41,180 nucleotides of DNA, from assembly GCF_001434055.1 (NCBI RefSeq), contig NZ_AZCZ01000022.1, positions 1-41,180 on the forward strand, given 5' to 3'. Of the stretch, positions 16,812 to 25,213 are shown in pieces; the stretch's first letter is position 1, and each line of letters opens with the position of its first letter. The notes beneath the pieces are model-generated. The model saw nothing but the letters and a program-made list of their open reading frames with translations, did no database searches and had not been told where the DNA came from. A program made the position numbers and the translations under genes. Source of the DNA: Levilactobacillus parabrevis ATCC 53295 (GTDB taxonomy: Bacteria; Bacillota; Bacilli; Lactobacillales; Lactobacillaceae).

Positions 16812-18593
16812 CTATGCCTTAGCCGCCGCCTGGTCCTCGCGAATAATCGTCATGAAGGCTTCGCCATACTTCTCCAGCTTGCTCTGACCCACACCCTTGA
16901 CCGACAAAAAAGCCTCGTCGTCTTGCGGAAGCACCTCGCACATGCCGTGTAACGACCGGTCCGAGAAGATAACGAACGGCGGCACGTGCTGATCTTCCGC
17001 CAGCTGATGCCGTAACTCTCGCAGTTTGCCAAAGAGTTCATCATCCACTGGTGCCAGCCGCTTGGCCTTGCGCGCCATCTTCCGGAAAACCTGCGTCTCC
17101 CCCTTCAGCACGCTCGCGCCTTCCTGGGTAATCGCTAGCGTGGGATACTGTCCGCCGACACTTTGCAAATAACCCGCCGCCGTCAGAAAGTCAATCAGTT
17201 CACCGACGCTCTTCTGGCGTTGACCACTCATAATGCCATAGGTCGATAGCTCTTCCAAATGGTTGTCTCGCACGCGTTGATTGTGCGCTCCCGTTAAAAC
17301 TTGCGCCACGATTCCCTTGCCAAACCGTGACCGCAGCCGAACGACACACGACAAGACCTTTTGCGCCGACACCGTAATATCTTGGGCTTCACGATCATCA
17401 CGACAGTTACTACAACGGCCACACGGTTCTGAATCCTCCCCAAAGTAAGCGAGGATGAACTGTTGTAGGCACCCCTGCGTGTTAGCGTACTGACTCATCA
17501 CCTGTAGCTTCTGGTATTCGCGTTGCTTATTGCTTTCGTCACGTTCAGATTGGTCAATGAAAAAGTGTTGAATCTGGAGGTCCTGAGCTCGATACAGTAG
17601 GATAGCCTCACTCGGCAACCCGTCCCGACCGGCCCGACCAGCCTCCTGATAGTAGGCTTCCAACGTTCCGGGCACCTGCGCGTGAATCACGAAACGCACG
17701 TTACTCTTGTCGATACCCATTCCAAAGGCGTTAGTCGCAACCATCACCTGAATCCGATCGTAAAGGAAGTCCTCCTGATTTGCGCGCCGTTCGTCGTCGC
17801 TCAGACCCGCATGATAGGCGGCCGCCTTAACGTGGTGCCGGGTCAACAGCGTCGTCAACCGGGTAACTTCCTTGCGCGTGCTGGCATAGATGATCCCCGT
17901 CTCACCCTGATTGACCTTCAAGTAGTCCAAAATAAACCGGTCGGTATCCTGATCCTTGACCACCGTTAAGTCCAGATTGTCGCGGGCGAAGCCAGTATTG
18001 ACTTCATTTTGTGGGTCAATCCGTAACTGCTGACAAATATCGGCCGCCACTTGTTCGGTAGCCGTCGCCGTCAACGCCAATACCTGCGGCTGCGTTGGCA
18101 GTTGCTCAATGGCTGTACTCAATGCCAAGTAACTCGGCCGGAAATCGTGTCCCCACTGTGAAATACAGTGCGCTTCGTCAACCGCCAACAAGTCCACTGG
18201 CAGTTGGCCCAGTGCCTGCAGGAATGCCGCCGAATCTAGCCGTTCGGGTGCCACATACAGCAATTTATAAGCGCCGTTATGTAGTCCGGCTAGGCGTTCT
18301 TGAATATCCGGCCAGTCCACCGAACTGTTGATAAATGTCGCGGGGATGCCACTATCATTTAACGCATCGACCTGATCCTTCATTAAGGAGATCAGTGGCG
18401 ACACCACAACCGTAATCCCGTCGAACATCAGCGCAGGAATCTGGTAACACAGAGACTTCCCACCACCCGTGGGCATAATGGCCAGGCTATTCTCCCCCGC
18501 CATGACGTGCTCGATGACCGCCTGCTGCCCGGGGCGAAAGTCATCGTACCCAAACGTGGTCTTTAAAATGTGTTGCGCTGCCGCTAAGTCCAT
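16812..18593 (-). CDS. recQ: ATP-dependent DNA helicase RecQ
   Basis: 3'-5' DNA helicase in recombination repair, 593 residues. The helicase core has Walker A MPTGGGKS (about 40-47) and DEAHCISQWGHDFRPSY (from 139), followed by QEAGRAGRDG (motif VI). The zinc-binding CLQQFILAYFGE...CGRCSNC and a winged-helix RQC region follow, then a C-terminal HRDC domain (from about 510). The ATG at 18591-18593 is taken because GGAG lies nine bases upstream; an in-frame TTG directly precedes it. It is divergent from the ohrR-like gene and has its own terminator. Confidence 0.96.
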   Translation of the reverse strand: MDLAAAQHILKTTFGYDDFRPGQQAVIEHVMAGENSLAIMPTGGGKSLCYQIPALMFDGITVVVSPLISLMKDQVDALNDSGIPATFINSSVDWPDIQERLAGLHNGAYKLLYVAPERLDSAAFLQALGQLPVDLLAVDEAHCISQWGHDFRPSYLALSTAIEQLPTQPQVLALTATATEQVAADICQQLRIDPQNEVNTGFARDNLDLTVVKDQDTDRFILDYLKVNQGETGIIYASTRKEVTRLTTLLTRHHVKAAAYHAGLSDDERRANQEDFLYDRIQVMVATNAFGMGIDKSNVRFVIHAQVPGTLEAYYQEAGRAGRDGLPSEAILLYRAQDLQIQHFFIDQSERDESNKQREYQKLQVMSQYANTQGCLQQFILAYFGEDSEPCGRCSNCRDDREAQDITVSAQKVLSCVVRLRSRFGKGIVAQVLTGAHNQRVRDNHLEELSTYGIMSGQRQKSVGELIDFLTAAGYLQSVGGQYPTLAITQEGASVLKGETQVFRKMARKAKRLAPVDDELFGKLRELRHQLAEDQHVPPFVIFSDRSLHGMCEVLPQDDEAFLSVKGVGQSKLEKYGEAFMTIIREDQAAAKA

Positions 18594-18700
18594 CAATGCT
18601 TACTCCTTCTTCTCAATGCTTCTATTCTACTGGCAAACGTCAACCGATACAACCGAACGGATACCCGAACAGCTTTTTTTCACAAAATACCCTGAAATAG

Positions 18701-18729
18701 TTGACAGCCAGCACATATTCGCTTATAGT
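18701..18729 (+). promoter_or_regulatory. Promoter of the ohrR-like gene
   Basis: TTGACA (18701-18706), a 17-bp spacer and TATAGT (18724-18729) make a near-consensus sigma-A promoter. The AT-rich stretch 18728-18743 over and after the -10 could be the regulator's own operator, but it is not a clean palindrome. Confidence 0.85.
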
Positions 18730-18767
18730 AAATTAAATCGTACGCAACCGAATTGGAGGAACTACTC

Positions 18768-19208
18768 GTGGAAGACTCAGATATGACCCTGGCCAACCAA
18801 CTCTGCTTTTCGGTGTACCACGCAAGCCGCCTTTTTATCAAGTTCTATCAGCAAGCACTCCAACCGTTTGCACTGACTTATCCCCAATACTTGGTACTTT
18901 TGGCGCTGTGGGAAGAGGATCGCCAACCCCTCCACGCATTAGGTGAACAATTAGACTTTGGCAGTAACACCCTGACCCCACTCCTGAAAAGGATGGAGAA
19001 TAAAGGGTGGCTGACCCGCCAACTTGGTTCTTCGGACCATCGTCAATTAATTATCCAACTCACGGAAAAAGGGAGAGCTAGCAAGACCGCTATTTTTCAA
19101 GCGATCCGTCTGTGCGTCACCCAGCAGAATATTGATCCAGAACGCTACCAAAGCACCCTGAAACAGAATCATGAATTAATTGCGACTCTTGAAAAAATGC
19201 TAGATTAG
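18768..19208 (+). CDS. ohrR: MarR family regulator, OhrR type
   Basis: Peroxide-sensing repressor candidate, 146 residues. It aligns along most of its length with Bacillus OhrR: NQLCF at the N-terminus with the reactive Cys (Cys13), LTYPQYL with the two tyrosines that contact it, and the winged helix with LTPLLKRMENKGWLTR. A second Cys (Cys116) raises the possibility of a two-cysteine mechanism as in Xanthomonas OhrR. The GTG at 18768-18770 has GGAGG eight bases upstream. The oxidoreductase gene follows after 79 bp and is probably co-transcribed. No ohr peroxidase gene lies next to it, which is unusual. Confidence 0.85.
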   Translation: MEDSDMTLANQLCFSVYHASRLFIKFYQQALQPFALTYPQYLVLLALWEEDRQPLHALGEQLDFGSNTLTPLLKRMENKGWLTRQLGSSDHRQLIIQLTEKGRASKTAIFQAIRLCVTQQNIDPERYQSTLKQNHELIATLEKMLD

Positions 19209-19287
19209 CAGTTATTTATTTTCAGCAATCAGTCGTGCACGACTATTTATTGACACTTAGGAAAAGAGAAAGAGGTAACTTATTTTT

Positions 19288-20625
19288 ATGATGCATTACG
19301 ATGTCGCATTTATCGGCAGTGGCCACGCCAACTGGCACGCCGCCGTTGCTTTACGAAAAGCTGGCAAGTCAGTGGTCCTGATTGAAAAGGACCGCGTTGG
19401 TGGAACCAGTACCTTGGACGAAACTACCGCGTTGACGGCACACCCTCAAGACCTGGCCAGTGATACTGACGACTTTACTTGGGCAGACGTGACAGCGCAC
19501 CGGCAACACGTTAGCGACACCCAAACCCAACAACTGATGACACTCTTCGCTAAATACGACATCACGCTCATTCACGGTACCGGTATCCTGATGGGTAAAC
19601 ACATGATTCAGATCGGTAGCCAACACATTTTCGCTGAAAATATCGTGCTGGGTACCGGCCAACACGCCGTACTACCTGCTATTATGGGTAAGGAATATCT
19701 TCACGACGGTCAAGACTTTCTGAGCCTGAAGCAACTACCCAACCACTTAACCATTATCGGTGCTGGGGTCCTTGCCCTTAAGTTTGCTTCCCTAGCGCAA
19801 TATCTCGGCACCAAGGTTACCATCTTAACCCACGGTGCACGAGCAGCTAAGAACTTTGCGCCCCACTACGTCACAAAATTATTAGTCCGCCTGCAACAAG
19901 CCGGCGTCGACATTCGGTTCCGCGAACCTGTCCATAGCGTCGATGAGACGGCAACGGGTTACGGTGTCACGACGGAAAGTGGTCTGACCATTGCCACCGA
20001 CTACGTACTGGCGACGACGGGACATGAACCCAATACCCAGATGCTGGGTTTGGAAAATGCTGGCATTTACACTAGCGATAACGGGATCGTCGTGGACGAT
20101 CATCTGCGTGCTACCAGCCACAACATCTACGCCAGCGGTGATGCCGTCGCCAAAACCGTTGCCAAGACACCCGCAACGGCTACCTTTGAATCCAACTACA
20201 TCGCCGCTCAAATTCTGGGCGATACCGCGCCAATCAGTTACCCGGTTCTCCCCAACGTCCTGTCCGCCTGCCCTCGCATTGCGCGGGTCGGAATCAGCGC
20301 TGCCGAAGCCGCCGGTAATTCCGACTACCAGATCGCCCAGATTCCTTATGGCAAGCTTACTGGCACCAAAGGCCCCCACGAGGTTGCAGCCGAAATGACG
20401 GTCGTTTTGGATGCCGCCCATCACTTGGTCGGCGCTGATATCTTTGGCATGGCCGCTCCCACTCTGGCGAACGCGCTGACCATTGCCATCACGCAACGAC
20501 TATCAGCCGATGAGTTTGCCGATTTGACGGCCACCTGCCCAACAGCCATTCAAAAAATTACGGCGCACCTCTTGCCATTGTTGGCATCTACTACACCGGA
20601 AGACGTTGTTCAATTGGAAGCCTAG
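19288..20625 (+). CDS. Disulfide-reductase-like FAD/NAD(P) oxidoreductase without the redox disulfide
   Basis: Flavoprotein of 445 residues with the layout of dihydrolipoamide dehydrogenase or mercuric reductase. It has an N-terminal FAD fold (VAFIGSGHANWHAA), an NAD(P) fold (TIIGAGVLALKFASLAQYLG), an FAD-contact motif (IYASGDAVA) and a C-terminal dimerisation domain. At the active site GGTCxxxxC is replaced by GGTSTLDET, so both redox cysteines are lost (Ser41, Thr46). The C-terminal HPT is replaced by CPT. It probably cannot reduce disulfides; a hydride transfer to oxygen, quinone or another acceptor is possible. ATG at 19288 with AGAGGT upstream. It follows ohrR and ends at a terminator. 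Confidence 0.82.
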   Translation: MMHYDVAFIGSGHANWHAAVALRKAGKSVVLIEKDRVGGTSTLDETTALTAHPQDLASDTDDFTWADVTAHRQHVSDTQTQQLMTLFAKYDITLIHGTGILMGKHMIQIGSQHIFAENIVLGTGQHAVLPAIMGKEYLHDGQDFLSLKQLPNHLTIIGAGVLALKFASLAQYLGTKVTILTHGARAAKNFAPHYVTKLLVRLQQAGVDIRFREPVHSVDETATGYGVTTESGLTIATDYVLATTGHEPNTQMLGLENAGIYTSDNGIVVDDHLRATSHNIYASGDAVAKTVAKTPATATFESNYIAAQILGDTAPISYPVLPNVLSACPRIARVGISAAEAAGNSDYQIAQIPYGKLTGTKGPHEVAAEMTVVLDAAHHLVGADIFGMAAPTLANALTIAITQRLSADEFADLTATCPTAIQKITAHLLPLLASTTPEDVVQLEA

Positions 20626-20651
20626 TTACTTTCACACGCTATATCACTATT

Positions 20652-20690
20652 TATTGGGACCAGTCGTTACTGCGGCTGGCCCCTTTTCTA
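20652..20690 (+). terminator. Terminator, copy 1 of a duplicated sequence
   Basis: GGG-CCAGTCG pairs with CGGCTGG-CCC and is followed by CCTTTTC. The 39-bp segment occurs again at 21541-21579 with 36 identical bases. Confidence 0.8.
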
Positions 20691-20856
20691 GTTACGCCAA
20701 ATTGAATCGGAAAAGTTCATTTTAAAAAAATAATGAAGCGATTTTTACGTAGTTAATTAGAAAGGAGTGATTCCCATGACTAATTTCAAGCAAGTTTCCA
20801 ACTATCTCCATTCGAGTATGCTAAACTCGGATTACTCAAGAAGGAGGCCATTTACT

Positions 20857-21126
20857 ATGGCAACCAAAGACAAAATTCAAATCGACATTGATTCTGAGAT
20901 TAGAAAGCGTGCGGAAACTAACCTACAGATGAACGGTATTTCCCTCACACATTTACTACAGACTATTATCACGAGTATTGCCGACAATCAGACATCCCCC
21001 TCACCAACAATCACCGAGGCTGATCTACTTGCTTCCATTGATGAGGTGCTTAACGCCTTAAATGGCAAAGAAGAACTTGAATCCTATACAACGCTAGATG
21101 CTTTAAACAAAGGCTTATCAAATTAG
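20857..21126 (+). CDS. RelB/DinJ-type antitoxin
   Basis: Antitoxin candidate of 89 residues. The N-terminus (KDKIQIDIDSEIRKRAETNLQ) is the beta-strand/helix of a RelB/DinJ ribbon-helix-helix DNA-binding domain, and GISLTHLLQTIITSI fits its second helix; the acidic C-terminal half should bind the toxin. The ATG at 20857 has AGGAGG nine bases upstream. A second in-frame ATG at 20776, also with a good AAAGGAG, gives a 116-residue form with no stop between the two. The stop overlaps the toxin reading frame at 21122-21126. The pair lies between two near-identical terminators. Confidence 0.75.
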   Translation: MATKDKIQIDIDSEIRKRAETNLQMNGISLTHLLQTIITSIADNQTSPSPTITEADLLASIDEVLNALNGKEELESYTTLDALNKGLSN

Positions 21127-21505
21127 GTGGTCACTTTACACCATTCACCCAACTCGAAAATTCAAGCAACAGTTCAAGAATGTTCAAAAGACACCGCGTT
21201 GGAACCGCGTCTTCAGTGGCACTGCACCCCTAGCAGGTGAAAATCGTCCAGCCTGGGACATCGTCATATCTTGTCTACTATCTGGCACTCCAATACCAAG
21301 TTACTTCTATCCTCATCGCTTACATGGAAAACAACAGCTTGCCAAACAAATCAAGTTTCTACTCTCAAAGCAGCATATTTCCGTTAGCATCACGGAATGT
21401 CACTTGGATGGCAAAAACGGCGATCATCTCTTAATTTATACGATTTTGCCGGAAACTAACCAAGTCTTTTCAATTTCCATCGACACACACGCCGAGCTTT
21501 TCTAA
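21122..21505 (+). CDS. YafQ/RelE-type toxin with a non-canonical start
   Basis: Ribosome-dependent mRNA interferase candidate of 127 codons. The N-terminus has IHPTRKFKQQFKN, the body HRLHGKQQ and ECHLDGKNGDHLLIYTI, and the C-terminus DTHAELF; these match the YafQ pattern of HxL, CHI..DWLLIY and a final SxLF. The frame is open from 21107 to the TAA at 21503-21505, yet it has no ATG, GTG or TTG near its start. The best start is ATT at 21122, overlapping the antitoxin stop with AAAGG eight to twelve bases upstream. Either translation starts at a rare AUU, giving low toxin output, or the gene has lost its start. The intact remainder favours the former. Confidence 0.6.
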   Translation: MRWSLYTIHPTRKFKQQFKNVQKTPRWNRVFSGTAPLAGENRPAWDIVISCLLSGTPIPSYFYPHRLHGKQQLAKQIKFLLSKQHISVSITECHLDGKNGDHLLIYTILPETNQVFSISIDTHAELF

Positions 21506-21540
21506 CGAAACGGTGCATAACAATCTTTACATGATTCTCG

Positions 21541-21579
21541 TATTGGGACCAGTCACTATTGCGGCTGGCCCCTTTTCTA
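21541..21579 (+). terminator. Terminator, copy 2 of a duplicated sequence
   Basis: Same hairpin and T-run as 20652-20690, with three differences in the loop-side bases. It ends the toxin-antitoxin unit. The rest of 21506-21748 holds only the dipeptidase upstream region. Confidence 0.8.
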
Positions 21580-21748
21580 TTGTTTCGTCACCGCTCCACT
21601 ATCCCCCTTAATCAACTGAGCTGAAACCGCTCCTCACCGACTAGCAAAAGGTTGCAATGAATATCACAAAAGCCCTCGAAGACTGACCAACCACTTCAAC
21701 GCTCCTGCTATCAATGCTATAATGTTTTTTAAAAGGAGTGCTGTATTC

Positions 21749-23152
21749 ATGACGAAGAGAATTAAAGGTTCATGTACCACGATTTTAGTAGGGAAAAAGG
21801 CTTCCTTAGACGGCTCCACCATCATTTCACGGAACGATGACGGCCACGAAGCCCTAGACCCAGAACGGTTCGTTGTGGTCAACCCTGATGACCAACCTCG
21901 CGATTACCAAGCGGTGATCAGCGGTGTGCAAATCAAGTTACCCGACAACCCACTGCGTTACACCTCAATTCCTAACTCCATCTTAACCAACGGTATCTGG
22001 CCAGCAGCCGGCATCAACAGTGAAAACATTGCGATGTCCGCTACCGAAACCATTACCACGAACTCCCGCGTGTTGGGGATCGACCCCTACGTTGACGGCG
22101 GAATCGGTGAAGAAGACCTGGTAACGTTGGTCTTGCCATACATTCACAGCGCTCGCGATGGTGTGAAGCGTTTAGGTAGCCTGCTGGAAGAATTCGGAAC
22201 CTACGAACCAAACGGGATTGCCTTCTCCGACAACAACGAAATCTGGTGGCTAGAAACCATTGGTGGGCATCACTGGGCTGCTAAGCGGATTCCAGACGAC
22301 GCCTACGTGGTTGCGCCTAACCGCATGAACATTGACGACTTTGATTTTAGTGCCGAAGATACCTTGGCTTCAGACGACTTGGAAGACTTGATCACCAAGT
22401 ACAACCTGAACCCCGACTTCGACCACGTTAACCTGCGTCACATCTTCGGCAGTGCTTCCATTAAGGACACGGTCTACAACAACCCCCGTGCTTGGTTCGG
22501 TCAGAAGTACTTCAATCCTGAAATCGAACAAGATCCACAGGACCAAGACTTGCCATTCATTTGTCACGCCAACCGGAAGATCTCAATCGACGACGTAAAA
22601 TTCGTTTTGAGCTCTCACTTTGAAAACACGAAGTACGACGTTTACGGCCACGGCTCTGAAGACGACAAGACGTTGTTCCGTCCAATTGGGATCAACCGGA
22701 ACCACGATGTGCACATCTTACAAATCAGAAATAACGTGCCCGACAGTATCGCCGGGATTCACTGGTTAGCCTTTGGTGCCAACACGTTCAACACCGTTGT
22801 GCCATTCTACGCTAACGTTGATGACACGCCAGCTGCTTACAAAGACGCTGACGGGACGTTCAACATGAACCACATGTACTGGTTGAGCTGCACTACGGCA
22901 CTGTTGGGTGACACGGATTACAGTCTTTACGAAGACTTCCGTAACACCTTCGCCTTAGAGGCAATGTCTGCTTACCGGAAGATTCAACACGAAACGGATG
23001 CCGCTATCGTTGACGGTGCCGACACCAAGATCCTGAAGGAAGCCAACGAAAAGCTTTCCGATGAATCCTTCACCCGTCAAACGAAGTTATTGGGTGACAT
23101 GGTGACGTTTGGTTCCGAACACATGAAGTTACGGTACAACTTAAACGACTAA
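21749..23152 (+). CDS. pepD: C69 family dipeptidase
   Basis: Cytosolic dipeptidase of the N-terminal nucleophile hydrolase fold, 467 residues, typical of lactobacillar PepD/PepDA. The likely nucleophile is Cys9 in [15 protein letters not shown], followed by the family's [13 protein letters not shown]. Sequences such as [10 protein letters not shown] and [16 protein letters not shown] are typical of the family. ATG at 21749-21751 with AAAGGAG ten bases upstream; the open frame begins earlier but without a ribosome site. It is monocistronic, ending at a strong shared terminator. Confidence 0.93.
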   Translation: MTKRIKGSCTTILVGKKASLDGSTIISRNDDGHEALDPERFVVVNPDDQPRDYQAVISGVQIKLPDNPLRYTSIPNSILTNGIWPAAGINSENIAMSATETITTNSRVLGIDPYVDGGIGEEDLVTLVLPYIHSARDGVKRLGSLLEEFGTYEPNGIAFSDNNEIWWLETIGGHHWAAKRIPDDAYVVAPNRMNIDDFDFSAEDTLASDDLEDLITKYNLNPDFDHVNLRHIFGSASIKDTVYNNPRAWFGQKYFNPEIEQDPQDQDLPFICHANRKISIDDVKFVLSSHFENTKYDVYGHGSEDDKTLFRPIGINRNHDVHILQIRNNVPDSIAGIHWLAFGANTFNTVVPFYANVDDTPAAYKDADGTFNMNHMYWLSCTTALLGDTDYSLYEDFRNTFALEAMSAYRKIQHETDAAIVDGADTKILKEANEKLSDESFTRQTKLLGDMVTFGSEHMKLRYNLND

Positions 23153-23163
23153 TTCTCACTAAC

Positions 23164-23215
23164 AAAAGATGACTGCTCAGAAGCTTAACATTAGCTCTTG
23201 AGCAGTCATCTTTTT
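23164..23215. terminator. Bidirectional terminator
   Basis: A stem of about 16 bp (AAAAGATGACTGCTCA with its complement) is flanked by an A-run and a T-run. It ends the dipeptidase gene and, from the other side, the GNAT toxin gene, whose stop codon lies in the T-run. Confidence 0.88.
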
Positions 23216-23792
23216 ATGCCAATTTTAGACGCTTCATGATTTCAATGACCACCTCAATTTTGACAAACATCGGATAAGTTTCCAGTATAGCTGGCACAGT
23301 GTCATAATCAGCATGTAAATATTCAAATCCTAATTGTTGATAGAATTCCAAGGCACCAGGTAATGCAGCAACTTGAATCCCAAAAATGCCAATGTTCAAC
23401 TTGAATCTGGCAATTAGTACTTGTTCAAATATATCTAGGATCAACTTTGTACCATTCTTTTGATTCTGAAGACTTCGCTCCACACCTAGCCAAGTAATCT
23501 CAATAGCAGGATACGGGATTACCGCTTGGCTAAGCCACGATAAATCATCCAGTAAGTTTCGAAATATTTGTGCATCGTATGCGCTCTGAACCTCTACAAT
23601 ACTCGCGGACAATGCATAGAATCCAACAATCACCCTCTTATCTTTCGCTTCCAAGACGGTCGTTGAAGTTTGCCCTAACTGATCGGCCCAAGCAGCCCGT
23701 TCTCTTAAAAAACGATTAACAGTTGGCTCGCCACAGTCAAATTTGACCAATGATTCTTGCGAACTTATCTTTGAAATATGGGTTCTATACAT
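23214..23792 (-). CDS. GNAT-fold toxin of a toxin-antitoxin pair (TacT-like)
   Basis: GNAT protein of 192 residues that resembles toxins acetylating aminoacyl-tRNA. The N-terminal FDCGEPTVNRFLRERA, then TSTTVLEAKDKRVIVGFYALSA, match the F.CG...L..FL...A / GYYALA pattern of TacT/AtaT proteins. EFYQQLGFEYL near the C-terminus carries the family's catalytic-type Tyr (Tyr151). The acetyl-CoA loop is degenerate: QKNGTK in place of QxxGxG. Its ATG (23790-23792) overlaps the end of the 59-codon gene upstream by 8 bp. Activity and target are inferred from family only. Confidence 0.78.
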   Translation of the reverse strand: MYRTHISKISSQESLVKFDCGEPTVNRFLRERAAWADQLGQTSTTVLEAKDKRVIVGFYALSASIVEVQSAYDAQIFRNLLDDLSWLSQAVIPYPAIEITWLGVERSLQNQKNGTKLILDIFEQVLIARFKLNIGIFGIQVAALPGALEFYQQLGFEYLHADYDTVPAILETYPMFVKIEVVIEIMKRLKLA

Positions 23793-23964
23793 CGGGTGTC
23801 TCTAATGCCTTCTTAAATGCAATAACTGCGCGTTCAATATGAGCCTTCTCCGTATCAGTCGGTTCATTTCCCGTAGGCAACAAGATTTTCATAACCTTGT
23901 CGTACTCTTTCCGATCCTTAACTTTAATAACTTGTTTCAGCTTGCCACCCTCAACCATTGTCAT
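23785..23964 (-). CDS. Small antitoxin candidate for the GNAT toxin
   Basis: A 59-residue protein rich in Lys and Glu (KQVIKVKDRKEYDKVMKIL, then TEKAHIERAVIAFKKALE). The ATG at 23962-23964 has GGGAGGA upstream. It overlaps the toxin start by 8 bp, the tight coupling usual for antitoxin then toxin. No ribbon-helix-helix of the usual DUF1778 antitoxin is visible; it may be a different antitoxin type. A 12-bp inverted repeat surrounds its promoter region. Confidence 0.7.
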   Translation of the reverse strand: MTMVEGGKLKQVIKVKDRKEYDKVMKILLPTGNEPTDTEKAHIERAVIAFKKALETPDV

Positions 23965-23980
23965 TTTGTGTCCTCCCGTT

Positions 23981-24063
23981 GGCTATACACCTGCCTTGAC
24001 CATTTTCTTCCGTTTCTCACCATTCCAGTCAGTATAACTGCTTCACCCCATAGGTGTATAGCC
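23981..24063. promoter_or_regulatory. Promoter region between 12-bp inverted repeats
   Basis: GGCTATACACCT (23981-23992) and its exact complement AGGTGTATAGCC (24052-24063) flank the promoter of the GNAT pair. On the minus strand a -10 TATACT lies between them, with the distal arm where the -35 should be. This is the layout of an autoregulated toxin-antitoxin operon. Confidence 0.65.
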
Positions 24064-24084
24064 CCTTTCACAAACTTTACAAAG

Positions 24085-24128
24085 CAAAAGCGAGCCACCA
24101 GCATAAAACGCCGGTAGCTCGCCCTTTT
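24085..24128 (-). terminator. Terminator of the YiiX-like gene
   Basis: GCGAGC..ACC pairs with GGT..GCTCGC, and the minus strand continues TTTTGCTTT, directly after the stop at 24137. Confidence 0.8.
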
Positions 24129-24136
24129 GATATAAC

Positions 24137-25213
24137 TTAGAATTTCAGTTCGTACTCAAATTTCAGTTTCTTATAGTAATCCTGTTCGATGAAGTCCGTT
24201 GGCCGGACCGCACCATCCTTCATGTCAAAGTAGGCCACCCCCGCCATCTTGAGCATTTTATAGACAAACTGGGAACAGAACATGATGTTGGGCTTAGCGG
24301 AATGCTTGGAAACCAGCCCCAGCATGTTGTAGGCACTTCCCTCGCGATTGATCTCATCGATCTTGTCGATCACGAACTCCTTTTGTGCCGCGGTCACCGG
24401 CAAACTGTAAACCAGCAAAGACGCGCCCGCCTTCTGATGGAAGAACTCCAGAGTTTCGGCATTCATCCCCGGTGGGTAAACGTTGTCGCCACCGTTGTAA
24501 CTGATGATGGTCTCCAGATCGCGGTCAAAGGCCAGTGACACATGGTTGAACTGCTTACGGGTAAATACCGAGATCATCTCGCTAGCGGCACTCCCCGTAT
24601 TGGACACGGCCAGATACAAGTTGGTATCACCCAGGGTGGCGTCCGCCGCATCAAAGTAAGCGTTCGTGAGCGTCCCGTGGTTGATGTATCGTACCGAACT
24701 GTGGCGCGGTAAGTCTTCCAGAATCGTCTTCACGTGAGCAACCGAGACCTTATCCTTGGCCTCAGCCGCCGTGTTCATGAGGTCACTCAGCTTGTCGGCA
24801 CTCTGCCGCAGCTCATCGAAGCTGACCGTTGCCGCCTCTTCGACCGTCGGCAAATAGAAAACCGTCTGATTGTTGGTCGTGACGAACCGTTCGACCCATA
24901 ACGGAACGAGAATAATAATGACACCTAAAATTTTAGCCGGAAAGTACACGGGCGACCATCCCCGCATGGGAAAAACCACCACCGAAATGAAGATAATCTG
25001 CAGGACCAGCAGGAGCCCATAAGCAGCGGTCAGTCCCAACTTCGCCGGTCGAGGAAACTGGGCGAGCCAGGTCCGCACGACCATCACTGCCGCCAAATAA
25101 ATGTAGACGATAATCAGGATGGGTTGATTGGCAAATAGGTACAAGCTGATGAGCAGGAGCCACCCAAGCCCGCGAATTCTAATTGATTGAAAATAGTTGA
25201 TGACGTCGTTCAT
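24137..25213 (-). CDS. Membrane-anchored YiiX-like (permuted NlpC/P60) hydrolase
   Basis: Protein of 358 residues with three to four N-terminal membrane helices (about 17-35, 37-50, 60-82, 92-108) and a C-terminal papain-like domain with circularly permuted order. His224 in FNHVSLAFDRDL precedes Cys313 in MFCSQFVYKML, the order seen in YiiX/YaeF-like C92 proteins. Substrate unknown; such enzymes may act on lipids, peptidoglycan or amide bonds. ATG at 25211-25213 with AGAGGG upstream. It is monocistronic. The orientation of the catalytic domain (in or out) is not fixed by the sequence. Confidence 0.75.
   Translation of the reverse strand: MNDVINYFQSIRIRGLGWLLLISLYLFANQPILIIVYIYLAAVMVVRTWLAQFPRPAKLGLTAAYGLLLVLQIIFISVVVFPMRGWSPVYFPAKILGVIIILVPLWVERFVTTNNQTVFYLPTVEEAATVSFDELRQSADKLSDLMNTAAEAKDKVSVAHVKTILEDLPRHSSVRYINHGTLTNAYFDAADATLGDTNLYLAVSNTGSAASEMISVFTRKQFNHVSLAFDRDLETIISYNGGDNVYPPGMNAETLEFFHQKAGASLLVYSLPVTAAQKEFVIDKIDEINREGSAYNMLGLVSKHSAKPNIMFCSQFVYKMLKMAGVAYFDMKDGAVRPTDFIEQDYYKKLKFEYELKF

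Noticed and set aside
18728-18743. OhrR operator palindrome
   Set aside because: The AT-rich sequence only loosely resembles the Bacillus OhrR site and its halves are not complementary enough to annotate as a site.
19882-20496. 204-codon frame antisense to the flavin oxidoreductase
   Set aside because: It mirrors codon bias of the real gene; Gly/Asp-rich, no start signal.
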